A stretch of DNA of 64,000 nt from Mucilaginibacter jinjuensis. Lineage in GTDB: Bacteria > Bacteroidota > Bacteroidia > Sphingobacteriales > Sphingobacteriaceae. The position numbers and the translations under genes were made by a program. Below the pieces are notes generated by a model, which was not told the DNA's origin, did not search any database, and saw only the letters and a program-made list of their open reading frames with translations. The stretch covers positions 3,038,001 through 3,102,000 of the forward strand of contig NZ_CP117167.1 of the NCBI RefSeq assembly GCF_028596025.1. The letters are read 5' to 3'. Each line of letters begins with the position of its first letter. Within the stretch, counting starts at the first letter, position 1. Below are positions 43,091 to 52,271 of this stretch, piece by piece.

Positions 43091-45229
43091 CTAATCAATC
43101 ACCAAAGAAAAATCAATCTGTTTCTTAGTCAGATCCACATGTTTAACCTTGATGCGTACCTCATCGCCCAGCTGATAAACCTTCTTTTTACGCTGGCCAA
43201 TGATGGCGTAGTTTTTCTCGTCTAAAGTGTAAAAGTCATCAGAAATATCGCGCAGGCGAATCATGCCCTCACATTTATTCTCGATAATCTCTACATACAT
43301 TCCCCACTCGGTAACGCCGGAAATTACACCGTTAAATATAGTACCCACCTGTTCGGTCAAGTATTCGGCCTGTTTGTATTTAACTGATGAACGCTCTGCA
43401 TCTGCCGCTTTTTTCTCCATTTCAGAACTATGCTGGCACAGCTTCTCGTAATGCTCTGCATTGGCCGATTGCCCGCCATTTAAATAATGGAACAATAACC
43501 GATGCACCATTACATCAGGATAACGGCGGATAGGGGATGTAAAGTGTGTATAATGATCGAAAGCCAAACCGTAATGGCTCGATGTTTTGGTAGTATAAAT
43601 GGCCTTAGCCATAGAGCGGATAGCCAGATGTGTTAACACGTTCTGTTCTTTTTTACCCTCTACATCATTCATCAGATAGTTGAGTGATTTGGCGGTTTCT
43701 TTATCAGAGCGCAGGCTGATCTTATAACCAAACCTTGCCGCAAATGTAGCGAATGAGGCCAGTGCATCAGGCTTAGGTGTATCGTGCGCACGGTATACAA
43801 AGGTGTATTTGTGTTTGCCTTTGCCCATTTTGCTTACGTACTCGGCAACCTTACGGTTAGCCAGTAGCATAAAGTCTTCAATGAGCTTGTGGGCGTCTTT
43901 GCGCTCTTTTACATAAACGCCGATAGGTTTACCACGTCCATCCAGCTTAAACTTAACCTCGGTAGTTTCGAAACTGATGGCACCGTTTTTAAACTTACGA
44001 TCGCGGAGGATGTATGCCAGTTCATTCAGTTTTAATATCTCGGTAGTATAGTCACCTTCTTTGGTTTCAATAACTTCCTGAACCTCTTCGTATGTAAAAC
44101 GGCGGTTAGAGTGGATGATCGTTTTGCCATACCATTCCGTAAGGATGTTTGCCTTCTCATCCAGTTCAAAAACTGCTGCAAAGCATAATTTATCTTCATG
44201 CGGGCGTAGAGAACATAGTCCGTTCGACAAACGCTCAGGCAGCATCGGTATCACACGATCAACCAGGTAAACAGAAGTACCGCGGTCAAAAGCTTCTTTA
44301 TCTAATGCCGAATCGGGGATGATATAATGCGCAACATCGGCAATATGCACACCAACTTCGTAGTTACCGTTTTCCAGAATCTTGAATGATATAGCATCAT
44401 CAAAATCCTTCGCATCAAACGGGTCGATGGTAAAAGTTAAAGTATCCCTGAAATCACGGCGACGGCCAATCTCTTCTTTCGAAATTACATCCGATATAGC
44501 TTCCGCTTCTTCTTCAACCTCTTTAGGGAACGATAAAGGGAAACCATACTCAGCGAGGATGGCGTTCATCTCGGTATCATTCTCGCCCTGGGCACCCAGA
44601 ACCTGTTTAATACGGCCCATCGGGTTTTTAGCATCGGCAGGCCAATCGGTTATTTCGGCTATGGCTTTGATGCCGTTTTTGGCACCGTTCAATTCATTCA
44701 GCGGAATGAAAATATCGTGCAACATCTTGCGGTCGTCGGGAATAAAAAAGGCGTACCGTTCTGATAGTTTAACGATACCGGTAAACTCAGTTTTAAAGCG
44801 TTTAACAATTTCAATAACCTCGCCCTCTTTACGGCGGCCTTTGCTTTTGGCGTAAACGTAAATTTTAACACGGTCGCCATTCAAGGCATTGCGTAATTTA
44901 CGTGGAGCGATGAAAATGTCGCTTTCACCTTCTTCGTCGGTAATGATAAAGGCAGATCCATCGGCGGTCATATCAACCTTGCCTTCAACAAAAGTCTTTA
45001 ATTCAAGGAGTTGAAATTTGCCGGGAGCGGTTTCTTTCATCACACTTTTAAAAACCTCGTCCTTTAAAATTTCAAGGATAATGCCGCGCGAATCGGGGTC
45101 ATTAACATTTATTGCTGCCGAAACCTGCTTATAATTAAGCGGCACATTGCCGTTTTTCTCAAAAACATCAAGCACCAATTGGGTTAGTACCTGCTTAACA
45201 GAATTATTACTGTTTTTCTTTTTAGACAT
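43091..45229 (-). CDS. rnr: Ribonuclease R
   Basis: RNase R is a processive 3'-5' exoribonuclease able to unwind structured RNA. N-terminal cold-shock-like domains (for example GSAFIITDEEGESDIFIAPR) are followed by the RNB catalytic domain, with FTIDPFDAKDFDDAIS carrying the metal-binding Asp residues. A C-terminal S1 domain (VISGVTEWGMYVEI) ends the protein. The length is 712 aa. It lacks the long Lys-rich tail of E. coli RNase R. Confidence 0.94.
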   Translation of the reverse strand: MSKKKNSNNSVKQVLTQLVLDVFEKNGNVPLNYKQVSAAINVNDPDSRGIILEILKDEVFKSVMKETAPGKFQLLELKTFVEGKVDMTADGSAFIITDEEGESDIFIAPRKLRNALNGDRVKIYVYAKSKGRRKEGEVIEIVKRFKTEFTGIVKLSERYAFFIPDDRKMLHDIFIPLNELNGAKNGIKAIAEITDWPADAKNPMGRIKQVLGAQGENDTEMNAILAEYGFPLSFPKEVEEEAEAISDVISKEEIGRRRDFRDTLTFTIDPFDAKDFDDAISFKILENGNYEVGVHIADVAHYIIPDSALDKEAFDRGTSVYLVDRVIPMLPERLSNGLCSLRPHEDKLCFAAVFELDEKANILTEWYGKTIIHSNRRFTYEEVQEVIETKEGDYTTEILKLNELAYILRDRKFKNGAISFETTEVKFKLDGRGKPIGVYVKERKDAHKLIEDFMLLANRKVAEYVSKMGKGKHKYTFVYRAHDTPKPDALASFATFAARFGYKISLRSDKETAKSLNYLMNDVEGKKEQNVLTHLAIRSMAKAIYTTKTSSHYGLAFDHYTHFTSPIRRYPDVMVHRLLFHYLNGGQSANAEHYEKLCQHSSEMEKKAADAERSSVKYKQAEYLTEQVGTIFNGVISGVTEWGMYVEIIENKCEGMIRLRDISDDFYTLDEKNYAIIGQRKKKVYQLGDEVRIKVKHVDLTKKQIDFSLVID

Positions 45230-45262
45230 TGGTGTAATGTATTTGGCTAAGATAGGGAAAGT

Positions 45263-45338
45263 AGTTCATAGTCGATAGTTCATAGTTAATAGTCTTTAGC
45301 TTTCGGGACTCAAAACCCGCAACTCAGAACTCGAGACT
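45263..45338. repeat. Low-complexity word repeat between exonuclease and rnr genes
   Basis: The block AGTTCATAGTCGATAGTTCA repeats its AGTTCATAGT word, then a second word set (GACTCAAAACCCGCAACTC, CAGAACTCGAGACT) follows. No long palindrome lies within. The right edge includes the stop of the exonuclease gene. Confidence 0.65.
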
Positions 45339-46035
45339 AAACATACACGATCAACTCTTCCGGTATCAAATCCTCGCCACGGAAACGTTTTAATAACTGA
45401 GCTGTAGCAATTACATCTTTCTGGCAGTAAGCGCAAATACGTTCCAGTTGGTTTTCCACCCAGTACACATGGCCTACCATGCTGCCGTCGATATCATCTT
45501 TAGGGGTAGGGATGTCAAATATAGCTGCCAATAAGCTTAATGATGTGTAGTTTTTATAATCACCGCATTTCCAAAGCTCCATGGTATCGAGGTGGTTAAT
45601 TTCCCAGGGCTTTTTGCCGTTGAGGTTAAGCTGGATAGGTAACCGCACACCATTAACCAGCATGCGGCGGCAAATGTAGGGAAAATCGAATTCTTTGGCA
45701 TTATGACCGCATAGCACCAAGGCAGGATTACGCCCGTTAAGCATGGCGGCAAATTCTTCGAGCAGCTCTTTTTCGTTATGGGATGAGAATGATTTTACCC
45801 TGAAACCATTGTTACTGGTATACATACCGACCGAAATGCAAATGATTTTGCCAAACTCGGCCCAGATGCCTGCATTGGTATAAAAATCTTCGGGTGTTTC
45901 GTCTTTACGCTTAAATTCTGTTTTGGCTGCCCATAATTTCTGCATCAGTTCTGGCAATTGGTCGTGACTGCTATATTGCGGAACAGTCTCAATATCAAGT
46001 ACCATTATGTTATGCAGATCGTAGTTTTCGAGCAT
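45337..46035 (-). CDS. 3'-5' exonuclease, PolB-exonuclease-like (DnaQ fold)
   Basis: The ExoI motif is MVLDIETVPQYSS (about residues 11-23). ExoII-like LVLCGHNAKEFDFPYICRR follows. The ExoIII region is CAYCQKDVIATAQL. This matches the predicted exonuclease family related to the proofreading domain of DNA polymerase B (COG3298). It may act in DNA repair or RNA turnover. The upstream region is short and AT-rich. Confidence 0.84.
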   Translation of the reverse strand: MLENYDLHNIMVLDIETVPQYSSHDQLPELMQKLWAAKTEFKRKDETPEDFYTNAGIWAEFGKIICISVGMYTSNNGFRVKSFSSHNEKELLEEFAAMLNGRNPALVLCGHNAKEFDFPYICRRMLVNGVRLPIQLNLNGKKPWEINHLDTMELWKCGDYKNYTSLSLLAAIFDIPTPKDDIDGSMVGHVYWVENQLERICAYCQKDVIATAQLLKRFRGEDLIPEELIVYV

Positions 46036-46221
46036 GGGTATTTTGTAGATTATATACCGCCAAATTAGTGATTTTTAATTTGAATAAAGGTCGGGCACGA
46101 TGCTTGTTGTGCCTTTAAAAACCGTATTGCCTGTGTTTGGGATAATTTTTATATTTTAACACCCGTATTATTGCGTAAAAACGATAATTAAACAAATAGG
46201 GCTGCACATCAACACATATCT

Positions 46222-46947
46222 ATGAAAATAAACAAGTTATCAATTGTAATTCCTGCTTATAATGAGAGTAGAACCATCCACTTAATTTTAGATAAAATTA
46301 AAGCAGTTAAATTAATTGATGATATTGAGAAAGAAGTGATCATTGTTAACGACTGCTCTAAAGACGATACAGAAGGTGCTATCAATAACTATTACCAGCA
46401 AAACCCTGATCTTAATATCCAATACTACAAGCACGAGGTTAATAAAGGCAAAGGGGCTGCGCTGCACACAGGCATAGCCCATGCCACAGGCGACTATACC
46501 ATAATCCAGGATGCCGATTTAGAATATGACCCGCACGAATATAATGATCTGTTGAAACCCATTTGCAATGGTTTTGCCGATGTGGTTTATGGGTCAAGGT
46601 TTATGGGGAGCAACCCGCACCGTATCTTGTTTTTCTGGCACACCATTGGTAACCGCTGGTTAACATTTGCCTCCAACATGTTCTCTAACATGAACCTTAC
46701 GGATATGGAAACCTGCTATAAATTGTTCGATACCAAATTGATCCAATCTATTAAGTTGACCGAGCAACGTTTCGGTTTCGAACCGGAAGTTACGATCAAG
46801 CTTTCACGGGTACCTAACCTGCGTTTGTATGAGGTTGGTATCTCTTACTATGGCCGTACTTATGACGAAGGCAAAAAGATAGGGTGGAAGGATGGCGTAC
46901 GTGCTATTTACTGTATTTTAAAATACGGGCTCTTTAAAGCTAAGTAA
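46222..46947 (+). CDS. Glycosyltransferase family 2, dolichyl/polyprenyl-phosphate sugar synthase type
   Basis: The GT-A fold starts [21 protein letters not shown] and contains [15 protein letters not shown] and the metal-binding [14 protein letters not shown] motif. At 241 aa, without membrane helices, it resembles DPM1-type enzymes that transfer a sugar to a polyprenyl phosphate carrier at the inner face of the membrane. The C-terminal [20 protein letters not shown] is also typical. It converges on the ABM gene with only eight bases between stops. Confidence 0.88.
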   Translation: MKINKLSIVIPAYNESRTIHLILDKIKAVKLIDDIEKEVIIVNDCSKDDTEGAINNYYQQNPDLNIQYYKHEVNKGKGAALHTGIAHATGDYTIIQDADLEYDPHEYNDLLKPICNGFADVVYGSRFMGSNPHRILFFWHTIGNRWLTFASNMFSNMNLTDMETCYKLFDTKLIQSIKLTEQRFGFEPEVTIKLSRVPNLRLYEVGISYYGRTYDEGKKIGWKDGVRAIYCILKYGLFKAK

Positions 46948-46955
46948 GTTGCGGG

Positions 46956-47276
46956 TTATTTATTAGTATCGAGCCTGTTGTATTGCCCCCGGTCCATTTT
47001 AATATTGAGGCGCTCTAACATGGCCGGTAAATTAAACCCCTGTTTCTGATACTCTGCCTGCACTAATGCTTTGGCGTTGCTGAGTGCATTTTCAGAGGCC
47101 CAAACAGCAATTGTAATGCAAATAAAGTTGCCATCTGCATCTGTACGCTCGTAAGCATCATCTGTAATAAAGCCCGGTTGGCTTTTTATAAAGTCGCGAT
47201 TAATCTGCATACGTTCAGTAAACTCCGCTTTGGCGCTTTGAGGCACAATAAAGCGATCGATAAATATTTGTTCCAT
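46956..47276 (-). CDS. Antibiotic biosynthesis monooxygenase-fold protein
   Basis: A small ferredoxin-like alpha/beta protein of 106 aa. FIDRFIVPQSAKAEFTERMQ and INRDFIKSQPGF match the ABM domain (PF03992 type), members of which oxidise quinone-like or heme-like substrates without a bound cofactor. It probably belongs to the MarR-linked unit upstream (47325-48456), on the same strand, as a quinone- or electrophile-handling enzyme. Confidence 0.72.
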   Translation of the reverse strand: MEQIFIDRFIVPQSAKAEFTERMQINRDFIKSQPGFITDDAYERTDADGNFICITIAVWASENALSNAKALVQAEYQKQGFNLPAMLERLNIKMDRGQYNRLDTNK

Positions 47277-47324
47277 TGTTTTGATTAATTTAAATGTGTT
47301 TTCGAATATTTTAACCTGGCATAA

Positions 47325-47969
47325 TCAGTAAGCTATTTCAACTGTAGCCTGCTTTATCTCTTCATTAGTGAGGTTATCGATCATAAAGTGGGCTACATCT
47401 GCCCGGGATATTTTGAGGCAATTTTTCAGGAACCGATTTATGGCTACGCGATAATTCCCGGTCAATGGCCCATCTGTTAATTGTGGTGGCCTCATTATTG
47501 TCCATTCAACATTACTCTTTTTTACAGTGCTTTCCATAATGCGCTGGTCTGCATACATGTATTTAAGTAACTTTTGGACAATGTATTTTGCCGCAAACCG
47601 GGCATACCAGGGTATCACCGGGCTTATTTCCAACGCCGAAGCCGAGATACAGTAAATTCGCTTCACATGATACTGCTCCATCGCCATTAATAAATTGGCG
47701 TTGCCCTGCGAGTAAAGGGTAGTAGGTTTGTCGTTAAACATCCCGCTGTTTACACCCAAGGCTGATACTACTACATCCTGGTTTTCCATTTCGGGTACAA
47801 AAGTTTCCAGTCTCATAATATCACCTGTAACAATATGGAGGTTGGGATGCACCAGTGGTAGCTTTGCCGGGTTACGTACCAGTGCGGTTACATGATGGCC
47901 GGCTTGTAAAGCCTGCTCTAAAGCGTGGCGGCCAATACCGCCATTGGCTCCTGCAATAAAAATGTTCAT
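47325..47969 (-). CDS. NAD(P)-binding SDR-type reductase (atypical, NmrA/YwnB-like)
   Basis: The start MNIFIAGANGGIGRHALEQA is used because the Rossmann GxxGxxG motif follows at once and the ATG lies directly after the stop of the preceding gene. IYCISASALEISPVIPWYA holds the region where the active-site residues lie. MRPPQLTDGPLTG is also typical. Members reduce quinones or act as NAD(P)H sensors. Length is 214 aa. Confidence 0.84.
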   Translation of the reverse strand: MNIFIAGANGGIGRHALEQALQAGHHVTALVRNPAKLPLVHPNLHIVTGDIMRLETFVPEMENQDVVVSALGVNSGMFNDKPTTLYSQGNANLLMAMEQYHVKRIYCISASALEISPVIPWYARFAAKYIVQKLLKYMYADQRIMESTVKKSNVEWTIMRPPQLTDGPLTGNYRVAINRFLKNCLKISRADVAHFMIDNLTNEEIKQATVEIAY

Positions 47970-47970
47970 G

Positions 47971-48456
47971 TTAATTGAATTTAAAAGCACTTAAAAAAAT
48001 AATGAGCACAAAAAGAAGCAGCTGAAGCAGGTGGAATGTGTTGAGGCGGCTTTTAATAAGGCTTACCTCGCCGGTAAACATTAGTCCGCTAATCTGCAAC
48101 AGTTTACGGAGTTTGTTGCCCTGTCTCCGGCCAATTAACAGGCCATTGAGTATCAGCACAACAACTAACCCAAACTTAATGCGGAACCACAGTTGTTCGC
48201 CAAAAACGCCATGTGTTAAAGCCATCACACCGATACCGCTTAAAATGAGCAGGGCTGCACCAATACCGGTTATCCGGGGCAGCTTGGCTATTACATTTAA
48301 TAAAGCTTCAGGTCGCTCACTTCGTTCAAAAGATTTCCAGAGTGAGGTGTAGGCCATGTAATCTACCAGGGTTGTGCCGGCCATGAGTACTAATGCTGTT
48401 AAATGCAGCATCAGAAATGTGGGAAAAAGGTAAGGGATTTGCATAATTAAAACCAT
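47971..48456 (-). CDS. Four-helix membrane protein of the MarR-controlled unit
   Basis: Four hydrophobic helices are visible (LFPTFLMLHLTALVLMAGTT; GIGAALLILSGIGVMAL; FGLVVVLILNGLLIG; HLLQLLLFVLIIFLSAF). The layout resembles DUF2214/DUF2269-like membrane proteins, but the match is not certain. The start at 48456 is chosen because the ATG lies inside an ACCAAATGGT motif, exactly as for the divergent regulator. The next gene begins one base after this stop. Confidence 0.72.
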   Translation of the reverse strand: MVLIMQIPYLFPTFLMLHLTALVLMAGTTLVDYMAYTSLWKSFERSERPEALLNVIAKLPRITGIGAALLILSGIGVMALTHGVFGEQLWFRIKFGLVVVLILNGLLIGRRQGNKLRKLLQISGLMFTGEVSLIKSRLNTFHLLQLLLFVLIIFLSAFKFN

Positions 48457-48546
48457 TTGGTGATAAATAATAAACAATATTATACCATTTGGTAGTATAT
48501 ATCAAATATAATTTGTCATTTTTTTATAATTTTACCACCAAATGGT
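48452..48546. promoter_or_regulatory. Three ACCATTTGGT/ACCAAATGGT operators between divergent genes
   Basis: Perfect ten-base copies lie at 48452-48461, 48484-48493 (ACCATTTGGT) and 48537-48546 (ACCAAATGGT). The outer two each contain a start codon: that of the membrane protein on the minus strand and that of the regulator on the plus strand. The shared word and its symmetric placement suggest binding by the MarR-family protein encoded alongside. Confidence 0.7.
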
Positions 48547-49174
48547 AGTAAATAAAACAATAGAGCTTGTAAACCTTTGGGGAGCTTATGAAGCACAACA
48601 TCCCGGTGCAAGTATTGAAGATTTTTGCCGGCACCAGTTGGCGCAAGGTGTAAAGCACGAAAACTATGGCACACCTAAAGGTGACTTAAAACCCGATCTT
48701 AACGGGCAGTTAGTAATCCTGCTGCGCAGAATTGGGAAATTCCATATTGCCTATTCAAATAAAGCGCTCGAAGGCACAGGGCTCGACCAGATGGAAGAAT
48801 TTGGGATACTGGTAACGATCTATAATCAAAAGAACCCGATTAAGTCAGAAGCGATCTATAATAACATTATGGAGCTATCAAGCGGCAGCAATATGCTGAT
48901 CAGGATGAAGAAGCGGGATTTGGTAAGCGAATATGATGACGAGCAGGATAAACGCGTTAAACGGCTCAAGCTAACAGAAAAGGGAGAAGCCACTTTGCTA
49001 AAGGCCAAAGACATTGTGCTTAAAGTAGCCCACATGATGGTTAATGATTTAAGCGATGAGGATAAGCGCTTATGCATTCAGCTCCTTACACCGATAGACC
49101 GGCGCTTCTCCGGCCTCTTCCAAAAGCAACGAAACAAACCTTTTGAAGAAATTTATGAAAGCAATATTAAGTAA
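48542..49174 (+). CDS. MarR family transcriptional regulator
   Basis: A winged-helix regulator of 210 aa. The DNA-binding part runs from about residue 95 and includes IYNNIMELSSGSNMLIRMKK (recognition helix), with the wing in EYDDEQDKRVKRLKLTEKGE. The extra N-terminal 60 residues (NLWGAYEAQHPGASIEDFCR) are common in Bacteroidota members. The start ATG overlaps an operator copy and has no ribosome binding site. It likely represses itself and the divergent membrane/reductase genes in response to a small molecule. Confidence 0.86.
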   Translation: MVVNKTIELVNLWGAYEAQHPGASIEDFCRHQLAQGVKHENYGTPKGDLKPDLNGQLVILLRRIGKFHIAYSNKALEGTGLDQMEEFGILVTIYNQKNPIKSEAIYNNIMELSSGSNMLIRMKKRDLVSEYDDEQDKRVKRLKLTEKGEATLLKAKDIVLKVAHMMVNDLSDEDKRLCIQLLTPIDRRFSGLFQKQRNKPFEEIYESNIK

Positions 49175-49176
49175 GT

Positions 49177-49258
49177 AGTTATCGGTTATCAGTTGTCGGT
49201 AGAAAAGTCTACCTCGTGCAAAGCCCTGACAACAGACAACTGATAACCGACAACTGAA
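49177..49258. repeat. Inverted repeat of TCGGTTATCAGTTGTC words
   Basis: The left arm AGTTATCGGTTATCAGTTG continues to 49200. Its complement, containing CAACTGATAACCGACAACT, occupies about 49233-49257. Some 32 bases lie between. The words match those inserted in lysA (5641-5700). It lies between convergent genes and abuts the next stop codon. Confidence 0.8.
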
Positions 49259-49259
49259 C

Positions 49260-49664
49260 TTATCGTATCATCACTCCAGGCTTATTTAAAACCGGCAGGC
49301 GGATAAAGTTTGATTCTACAATGCTTTCGGGCAGGAAGATGAATTTTTTATCGAAGATCTCTTTGCCGATGTAGTAGCTTAACCAGTACTCATTATTAAG
49401 GCCGAAGGTAGCTTCGTCAATAGGTTCTATCAGGGCAAAAGCTCCGGGTTCAATAGTAGGGATCATGTGGCGCAGTACAGAGGTTTTTACGTGTTCGCCA
49501 TTTTTTTCACCATAGCCTTTTGAGGTAATCAATACATTTTCAATCTGCACATCCTTCAAGTTGATCACGTATACGTACCAGATCTTACTTTCTACAGATT
49601 CTTTTTCCAATGCCACGGCAATGGCTATATCTTCTACGTTGTTATCAGGCAAGTCTTTTTTCAT
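49260..49664 (-). CDS. Conserved hypothetical protein (134 aa)
   Basis: The protein begins MKKDLPDNNVEDIAIAVALE and contains WYVYVINLKDVQIENVLITS and NNEYWLSYYIGKEIFDKKFI. It reads as a compact beta-rich domain without a signal peptide. Similar proteins occur in Bacteroidota genomes with no assigned role, as far as I know. It is a single-gene unit whose stop lies next to an inverted repeat. Confidence 0.68.
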   Translation of the reverse strand: MKKDLPDNNVEDIAIAVALEKESVESKIWYVYVINLKDVQIENVLITSKGYGEKNGEHVKTSVLRHMIPTIEPGAFALIEPIDEATFGLNNEYWLSYYIGKEIFDKKFIFLPESIVESNFIRLPVLNKPGVMIR

Positions 49665-49811
49665 AGATGTACGGCTGCGCCGTTTATTAGTTTTATACTA
49701 CCCGATATTTGAGTTGTAACATCAATTATCGGGGCTATTAAATTAAAAATCGCCATTGCGGTTTAAAGCAATGACGACTTAGGTTTTTATAAGACAACCG
49801 TCCGGTATGCT

Positions 49812-52139
49812 TTATTTTTTCTTCGCAAATTTCTTGGCGCCTGCTTTTTTAGGCTCTTTTTCCATCGCATCGGCAAGTGCTTTACACTCATCATAAGTAA
49901 GTTCAAGCGGCTCTTTGCCTTTGGGTATCTTAACGTTTAATTTGCCAAATTCGATATAAGGCCCCCAGCGTCCATTCAAAATTTTCATATCCGGGTTCTC
50001 GTCAAACGTCTTCATTAGCTTTTCAGCATCTTTTTTACGTTTTTCTAAGATGATCTCAATAGCTTGGTCCTCGCTAACCTCTAACGGATCAATTCCTTTT
50101 GGTAACGAATAGAAAGCGCTATTGTGACGAATATAAGGGCCAAACTTACCGATGGCAACCGTCATATCTTTATCTTCAAAAACACCGGCTTTTTTAGGAA
50201 GTTTGAAGAGTTCAAGCGCTTCTTCCAGACTGATGGTTTCGATCATTTGACCAGCACGGAGGCTGGCATAAACTTTATCCTCATCATCGCTTTCGCCAAT
50301 CTGCACAAACGGGCCGTAGCGGCCAATGCGTACCGACATTTTTTTGCCCGACACCGGGTGTACACCCAGTTCGCGTTCGCCACTTGCACGATCAGCATTT
50401 AATATAGTCGATTCTACCTCCTTATGAAAAGGATCATAGAACTTACGGATCATTTTAGTCCACTCTTCCAATCCCTGGGCAATATCGTCAAATTGCTTTT
50501 CAACATTCGCGGTAAAGTGGAAATCAACAATACCGTTAAAGTGCTGTACCAGAAAGTCGTTCACCACGGCGCCAATATCAGTAGGGAACATTTTACCTTT
50601 TTCTGCACCTGTGGTTTCGGTTTTTTCTACTTGGGTGATAGCGCCGTTTTTCAAAGTTAATACCCTAAAGTTACGTTGCTTACCTTCACGCTCTTCCTTA
50701 ACCACATAACCGCGGTTTTGGATGGTTGATATAGTAGGGGCATAGGTTGATGGTCGGCCTATGCCTAATTCTTCCAGTTTCTTTACCAAACTTGCTTCTG
50801 TATAACGTGCGGGCGGGCGAGAGAAACGCTCAGTAGCAGTCATATCAGTTAATGATAACTGTTGGCCTTTGGTTAAAGGTGGCAGTATGGCGTTGTCACC
50901 GTCTTGCTGGTTATCTTCATCCTCATCAACAGACTCCAGGTATACTTTCAGGAAACCATCAAATTTCATTACCTCACCATTAGCAACCAGTTCTTCGGAA
51001 CGGGTTGAGATACCGATTTTAGCAACGGTACGCTCAAACTGTGCTTCGCTCATTTGTGAAGCTATCGCACGCTTCCAGATTAGCTCGTATAAGCGCTTTT
51101 CTGCCGGTTCGCCATCGGTAGTGTGCTCATTAAAATAAGTTGGCCTGATGGCTTCGTGAGCCTCCTGTGCGCTTGCCGATTTAGTTTTATATTTTCTTAA
51201 CTGATGGTATTGTGCACCATAAGCCGAGTTGATCTCTTGTGCAGCTGCATTTAAAGCAGTATCCGACAGGTTAACCGAGTCGGTACGCATATAGGTGATC
51301 TTTCCAGATTCATACAACCTTTGCGCTACAGTCATGGTACGTGATACCGAAAAGCCCAGTTTACGGCTAGCTTCCTGTTGTAGGGTAGAAGTTGTAAACG
51401 GCGCAGCAGGTGCACGTTTAGCAGGCTTAGTTTCTAACGAATTGATGTTGAAGATAGCCGCAGCGCAATCCTGTAAGAATTTCTCTGCGTCTTCCTGTTT
51501 GTCGAAGCGTTCGCCTAACTCCGCTTTAAAGCTTTCGCGGCCTTTACCAAAGATGGCAACAACACGAAAGGCTGCTTCCGACTGAAATTTATTTACCTCA
51601 CGTTCGCGGTCAACAATTAATCTAACAGCAACAGATTGTACACGACCGGCAGACAATGATGGTTTAACCTTCTTCCATAATACGGGCGAAAGTTCGAAAC
51701 CTACCAACCTGTCTAAGACACGGCGGGCTTGTTGGGCATTTACCAGGTTATAGTTAATGGTACGCGGGTTATCGATAGCACGTAAAATGGCAGGTTTGGT
51801 GATCTCATGGAAAACGATACGTTTGGTATTGGTTTCTTTCAAACCTAAAGTTTCGTACAAGTGCCACGAGATGGCTTCTCCCTCGCGGTCCTCATCGGAT
51901 GCGAGCCATACCATTTCGGCCTCCTTAGCAAGTTTCTTTAATTCGCTGACTATTTGTTTTTTATCGGCAGGTATTTCATATTTCTGCTCAAAGTTATGAG
52001 CTATATCTATAGCATCTTCAGATTTAACCAGGTCACGGATGTGGCCGTAGCTCGATTTCACAGTGAAATCTTTGCCCAGGTATCCTTCTATGGTTTTGGC
52101 TTTTGCCGGTGACTCAACTATCAGTAAATTTTTTGCCAT
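49812..52139 (-). CDS. topA: DNA topoisomerase I (type IA)
   Basis: The enzyme relaxes negative supercoils by single-strand passage. The Toprim domain begins NLLIVESPAKAKTIEGYLG and includes ASDEDREGEAISWHL. The active-site Tyr is in ITYMRTDSVNLS. Three C-terminal repeats (for example MSVRIGRYGPFVQIGE and LNGRWGPYIEFG) replace the zinc fingers of E. coli TopA. The basic tail ends AKKFAKKK. The frame is open ten codons upstream, but MAKNLLIVES is the normal start. Confidence 0.95.
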   Translation of the reverse strand: MAKNLLIVESPAKAKTIEGYLGKDFTVKSSYGHIRDLVKSEDAIDIAHNFEQKYEIPADKKQIVSELKKLAKEAEMVWLASDEDREGEAISWHLYETLGLKETNTKRIVFHEITKPAILRAIDNPRTINYNLVNAQQARRVLDRLVGFELSPVLWKKVKPSLSAGRVQSVAVRLIVDREREVNKFQSEAAFRVVAIFGKGRESFKAELGERFDKQEDAEKFLQDCAAAIFNINSLETKPAKRAPAAPFTTSTLQQEASRKLGFSVSRTMTVAQRLYESGKITYMRTDSVNLSDTALNAAAQEINSAYGAQYHQLRKYKTKSASAQEAHEAIRPTYFNEHTTDGEPAEKRLYELIWKRAIASQMSEAQFERTVAKIGISTRSEELVANGEVMKFDGFLKVYLESVDEDEDNQQDGDNAILPPLTKGQQLSLTDMTATERFSRPPARYTEASLVKKLEELGIGRPSTYAPTISTIQNRGYVVKEEREGKQRNFRVLTLKNGAITQVEKTETTGAEKGKMFPTDIGAVVNDFLVQHFNGIVDFHFTANVEKQFDDIAQGLEEWTKMIRKFYDPFHKEVESTILNADRASGERELGVHPVSGKKMSVRIGRYGPFVQIGESDDEDKVYASLRAGQMIETISLEEALELFKLPKKAGVFEDKDMTVAIGKFGPYIRHNSAFYSLPKGIDPLEVSEDQAIEIILEKRKKDAEKLMKTFDENPDMKILNGRWGPYIEFGKLNVKIPKGKEPLELTYDECKALADAMEKEPKKAGAKKFAKKK

Positions 52140-52271
52140 TAATGGTCGATTTTCTGCAAATAAACACAAAGAAAATGAAACACGAATTTTGAGACGTGTT
52201 TTTAATGAAATTTTATTGTAAACAGCTGCTTACTGGAATGGTTCCATTCCCCTATAAATGAGACGGATTTT

